Assembly (NCBI RefSeq): GCF_038007965.1
Contig: NZ_JBBOYD010000001.1
Location: 1,652,501 to 1,716,500, forward strand
Length of the DNA stretch: 64,000 nucleotides
Direction: 5' to 3'
Source: Niallia sp. FSL W8-0635
GTDB lineage: Bacteria > Bacillota > Bacilli > Bacillales > Cytobacillaceae
Below, piece by piece: positions 61,044 through 64,000 of this stretch. Positions within the stretch are counted from its first letter, which is position 1. Every line of letters starts with the position of its first letter. The notes under the pieces are model-generated. The model saw only the letters and a list, made by a program, of their open reading frames with translations, was not told where the DNA came from and ran no database searches. The translations under genes were made by a program, and so were the position numbers.

Positions 61044-63689
61044 GTGGATTTCTATCAAAAGGAAAAAGATGTTGTACTAAAAGATTTACAGTCCTCTGAA
61101 CAAGGATTATCATCAGACAAAGTGAAGGCGCTTTTAGAAAGTGAAGGATATAATGAGCTACAAGATAAAGAAAAAGTGCCAACGTGGAAGCTTTTTTTAG
61201 AAACGTTTAAAGATCCGATGGTTATTGTGTTATTAGTAGTAATTGTTATCCAATTAATAATGGGTAAATTTGTTGAATCCCTCATTATTTTTTTAGTGTT
61301 ACTACTTAATTCTGTTATTAGTGTTATTCAAACAAAAAAAGCAGAAAGCTCTTTAGATGCATTGCGGAATATGAGTGCTCCAGAGGCAAAAGTAAGACGA
61401 GATAATACGAATAGTACGATTCCAGCACGAGAGCTTGTTCCAGGTGATATTGTTTTTCTAGAAGCGGGTGATTATGTTCCGGCAGATGGAAGAATATTAG
61501 AAAGTGGTTCTTTGAAAGTAAATGAGGGAATGTTAACAGGGGAATCAGAAGCAATTGAGAAACAAGAAAAGGTTATTACAGAGGACTCTGCCCTTGGAGA
61601 CCGTATTAATATGGTTTATAGCAGTTCTCTTGTTGTTTATGGAAGAGGCACATTCGTCGTAACAGGTACTGGTGAAAAGACTGAAATTGGTAAAATTGCG
61701 GATATGTTAAATAAGGCAGAAGAAAAGCAGACACCTTTACAACAAAAACTTGCTCAATTCAGTAAGAAATTAGGGGTCGGAATTCTAATCCTCTCTATTC
61801 TTATTTTTGCGATCCAAGCATTAAGAATATGGCTAGGAGATGAAACGGTAGATGTTACTACTTCTATCCTTAATGCCTTATTATTTGCAGTAGCAGTAGC
61901 AGTAGCAGCCATTCCTGAGGCTCTGTCGTCTATTGTTACGATTGTCTTATCGGTCGGAACTAATAAGATGGCGAAACAAAGTGCGATTATTCGAAAGCTG
62001 CCTGCAGTTGAAACATTGGGTTCTACTAGTGTTATTTGTACAGATAAAACAGGTACTTTAACTCAAAATAAAATGACTGTGACCGATTATTTTATTCCAG
62101 AAGGGGTAGTAGAGCATATACCAGCTGATCCTTCTCAATGGAATCACTCGGAAACCTTTTTATTAAATATTGCTGTATTATGTAATGATTCTTATATTAA
62201 TAAAGAAAACAGAGAAGTGGGAGATCCAACAGAAGTTGCCCTTATTAACTTTTATAATGATGGCAAACGAAGCTATGAAGAAGTCCGCACAAGATATCCT
62301 AGAGAAGCGGAATTGCCCTTTGATTCGGATCGAAAATTAATGTCTACCATTCATACGATTGATAACCAACGTCTAATGCTTATTAAAGGTGGCCCAGATG
62401 TTATGTTCAATCGAGCGACGAAGATTTTGGTCAATGAAAAAGAAGAACCATTAACAAATGATTGGTTAAAAAAATTACAAGATGCCAACGAAGATTTTTC
62501 AAACCAGGCATTGCGTGTCCTCGCATATGGATACAAACATGTTTCTTTAGATAAATCGGCAATAACGGAAGAGGATGAATCAGATATTATCCTTGTAGGC
62601 TTAACCGCCATGATGGATCCACCTCGTGAGGCGGTATATGGATCGATTGAACAAACAAAGGATGCTGGGATACGCACAGTGATGATCACGGGTGATCATA
62701 AAACAACCGCTCAGGCAATCGGTCGGAAAATCGGTTTAATGGAGGAAAACGATATTGCATTAACTGGTCAAGAGCTAGATGCTTTATCAGAAGAGGAACT
62801 AGATAAAAAATTGGAGAATATATCTGTTTATGCTAGGGTGTCTCCTGAAAATAAAATACGAATTGTTCGTGCATGGCAAAAGAAAAATCGAATCGTTGCA
62901 ATGACTGGAGATGGTGTCAATGATGCTCCAGCATTAAAACAAGCTGATATTGGTATTGCGATGGGAAGTGGAACGGATGTAGCCAAGGATTCAGCTGATA
63001 TGATTCTGACGGATGATAATTTTGTGTCGATAGTAAATGCAGTAGGCGTAGGAAGAACTGTATTTGATAATATTAAAAAATCAATTGGTTATTTATTTGC
63101 AGGGAATTTTGGGGCAATCATTGCCATATTATTTGCCGTAATTGCAGGTTGGGCCAATCCTTTTACAGCATTACAGCTGTTGTTTATTAATTTAGTGAAT
63201 GATTCCTTGCCAGCGATTGCACTTGGAATGGAAAAATCAGAGCCAGGTGTAATGAAGCGCAAACCAAGAGATGTCAAAGAGGGAATCTTTGCCGGTGGAA
63301 CACTTCGAGCAGTCGTTGTAAGAGGGGTATTAATTGGTATAGCGGTTATCATCTCCCATTATATTGGTTTACAGCATTCTGATGAATTAGGAGTCGCTAT
63401 GGCTTTTACCACATTAATCCTTTCCCGTTCTTTACAGACTTTTGCTGCTAGATCTAGTACACAAACGATTTTTGGTGTTGGTTTATTTACCAATAAATAT
63501 GTATTAGGAGCTGTAGGAGTTTGTTTCTTGTTATATTTGATTACCATTTTGCCATTTGCTAGAGAAGTCTTTGCTATTCCGGCTTCATTTGGCATGAATG
63601 AATGGTTAATCGCAACTGGTTTAGCAGTTGCTGCTGTGATTGTAATGGAAATAATGAAAGTACTTATTGTGAGGATATTACGCAAATAA
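61044..63689 (+). CDS. Calcium-translocating P-type ATPase (LMCA1/PMR1 type)
   Basis: This 881-residue P2A-type pump exports calcium in exchange for protons. It has LTGESEA in the actuator domain, the transport motif VAAIPEALSS in helix 4, phosphorylated Asp334 in CTDKTGTLT, KGGPDV nucleotide contacts, and TGDGVNDAPALK. The VAAIPEALSS and Asp334 positions match Listeria LMCA1. Single transcription unit with a GTG start at 61044 that is forced by an upstream in-frame stop. Terminator follows. Confidence 0.92.
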   Translation: MDFYQKEKDVVLKDLQSSEQGLSSDKVKALLESEGYNELQDKEKVPTWKLFLETFKDPMVIVLLVVIVIQLIMGKFVESLIIFLVLLLNSVISVIQTKKAESSLDALRNMSAPEAKVRRDNTNSTIPARELVPGDIVFLEAGDYVPADGRILESGSLKVNEGMLTGESEAIEKQEKVITEDSALGDRINMVYSSSLVVYGRGTFVVTGTGEKTEIGKIADMLNKAEEKQTPLQQKLAQFSKKLGVGILILSILIFAIQALRIWLGDETVDVTTSILNALLFAVAVAVAAIPEALSSIVTIVLSVGTNKMAKQSAIIRKLPAVETLGSTSVICTDKTGTLTQNKMTVTDYFIPEGVVEHIPADPSQWNHSETFLLNIAVLCNDSYINKENREVGDPTEVALINFYNDGKRSYEEVRTRYPREAELPFDSDRKLMSTIHTIDNQRLMLIKGGPDVMFNRATKILVNEKEEPLTNDWLKKLQDANEDFSNQALRVLAYGYKHVSLDKSAITEEDESDIILVGLTAMMDPPREAVYGSIEQTKDAGIRTVMITGDHKTTAQAIGRKIGLMEENDIALTGQELDALSEEELDKKLENISVYARVSPENKIRIVRAWQKKNRIVAMTGDGVNDAPALKQADIGIAMGSGTDVAKDSADMILTDDNFVSIVNAVGVGRTVFDNIKKSIGYLFAGNFGAIIAILFAVIAGWANPFTALQLLFINLVNDSLPAIALGMEKSEPGVMKRKPRDVKEGIFAGGTLRAVVVRGVLIGIAVIISHYIGLQHSDELGVAMAFTTLILSRSLQTFAARSSTQTIFGVGLFTNKYVLGAVGVCFLLYLITILPFAREVFAIPASFGMNEWLIATGLAVAAVIVMEIMKVLIVRILRK

Positions 63690-63697
63690 GTAGAAAG

Positions 63698-63757
63698 AAA
63701 AAACTACCTTTACCTATACAATCGATGATAAAGATTTGTATTAAGGGTAGTTTTTTC
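63698..63757 (+). terminator. Terminator of the calcium ATPase gene
   Basis: AAAAAACTACC pairs with GGTAGTTTTTT, with an inner ATACAA/TTTGTAT. Confidence 0.82.
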
Positions 63758-63864
63758 TATCATTGTGATACTAACTTCAAAAGAGAAATTAGACAATTAG
63801 AAATGTTTTCATGATACTATAAAGAAAAACAATGTGATAAGCATTGTATAAAGGAGAGGGAAAA

Positions 63865-64000
63865 ATGTTGACTAAAGAAACTACTATCATTGGTTTTATC
63901 GGTACAGGTGTAATGGGGAAAAGCATGGCTAAACATTTATTGCATGCAGGGTACCAAGTTATTGTTCATAATCGTACAAAAGAAAAAGCATCGGAACTTT
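63865..64000 (+). CDS. NAD-binding beta-hydroxyacid dehydrogenase (partial, runs off window)
   Basis: Only the first 45 residues are present: [18 protein letters not shown] is the Rossmann motif (GxGxMG) of the 3-hydroxyisobutyrate/6-phosphogluconate/tartronate-semialdehyde reductase family, followed by [11 protein letters not shown] (NADP-type Asn-Arg-Thr). ATG 63865 follows AAGGAGAGGG. The exact substrate cannot be told. Confidence 0.82.
   Translation, partial: MLTKETTIIGFIGTGVMGKSMAKHLLHAGYQVIVHNRTKEKASEL

Overview
The window is low-GC chromosomal DNA from an endospore-forming member of the Bacillaceae (Bacillus/Niallia/Cytobacillus-like). Evidence includes strong AGGAGG-type ribosome sites with frequent GTG and TTG starts, spore genes (alpha/beta SASP, YjcZ-family proteins, gamma-SASP-like proteins), sporulation signalling genes (kinE, kinD, spo0E), and gene order recalling the B. 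subtilis ykr-ykv region (ktrD, ykrP, kinE, mtnU, mtnE, spo0E, kinD, mhqR, clpE, ykvI, ykvS, ptsHI). No phage, transposase, CRISPR array, rRNA or tRNA was seen.

Layout: 1-5.9 kb holds a truncated FAD oxidoreductase, a CwlO-like cell-wall endopeptidase, a Zur-box-controlled znuCB pair with no substrate-binding gene, and a D-2-hydroxyacid dehydrogenase. 6.1-11.4 kb holds a phosphonate-type ABC importer (phnD, phnC, two phnE) behind Pho-box-like repeats, divergent from a 5'-nucleotidase. 11.6-17.5 kb holds a glutamine-amidotransferase-like hydrolase, an orphan HPr, a soluble ABC ATPase, a HAD hydrolase and a sigma-W-type nfeD-floT (flotillin) operon. 17.6-21.7 kb holds a frameshifted AraC regulator beside iolE, iolI and an AEC-type exporter. 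21.8-25.7 kb is the OpuA glycine-betaine importer with a divergent GbsR-type regulator.

26-30 kb carries two tiny YjcZ genes, a TatD-type hydrolase, a sirtuin and prfC (RF3). 30-35 kb is an Aap/Bzt-type amino-acid ABC transporter behind a CodY-like box and a possible three-way-junction leader. 35.5-39 kb has a yybP-ykoY manganese riboswitch with a TerC gene, an SASP, KtrD and two tandem tiny spore-type genes. 39-49 kb has an acyltransferase, kinE with a sigma-H-type promoter, an ArsR-DUF2087 regulator with a long dyad operator, a mosaic of interspersed repeats, mtnU/mtnE, spo0E with Spo0A-box-like sites, kinD and mhqR.

49-64 kb has an M3 oligoendopeptidase, clpE with two CtsR boxes, ykvI, a glycine riboswitch that controls an ACT-domain/UPF0210 operon, small genes including ykvS, a PilZ protein, ptsHI, an LMCA1-type calcium ATPase, and the start of a beta-hydroxyacid dehydrogenase.

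Most of the window is ordinary Bacillaceae core or near-core genome. The points of interest are mainly regulatory: the glycine riboswitch on the ACT/UPF0210 pair, two unassigned structured leaders (znuCB and aapJ), unassigned palindromic operators, and a MITE-like repeat family.
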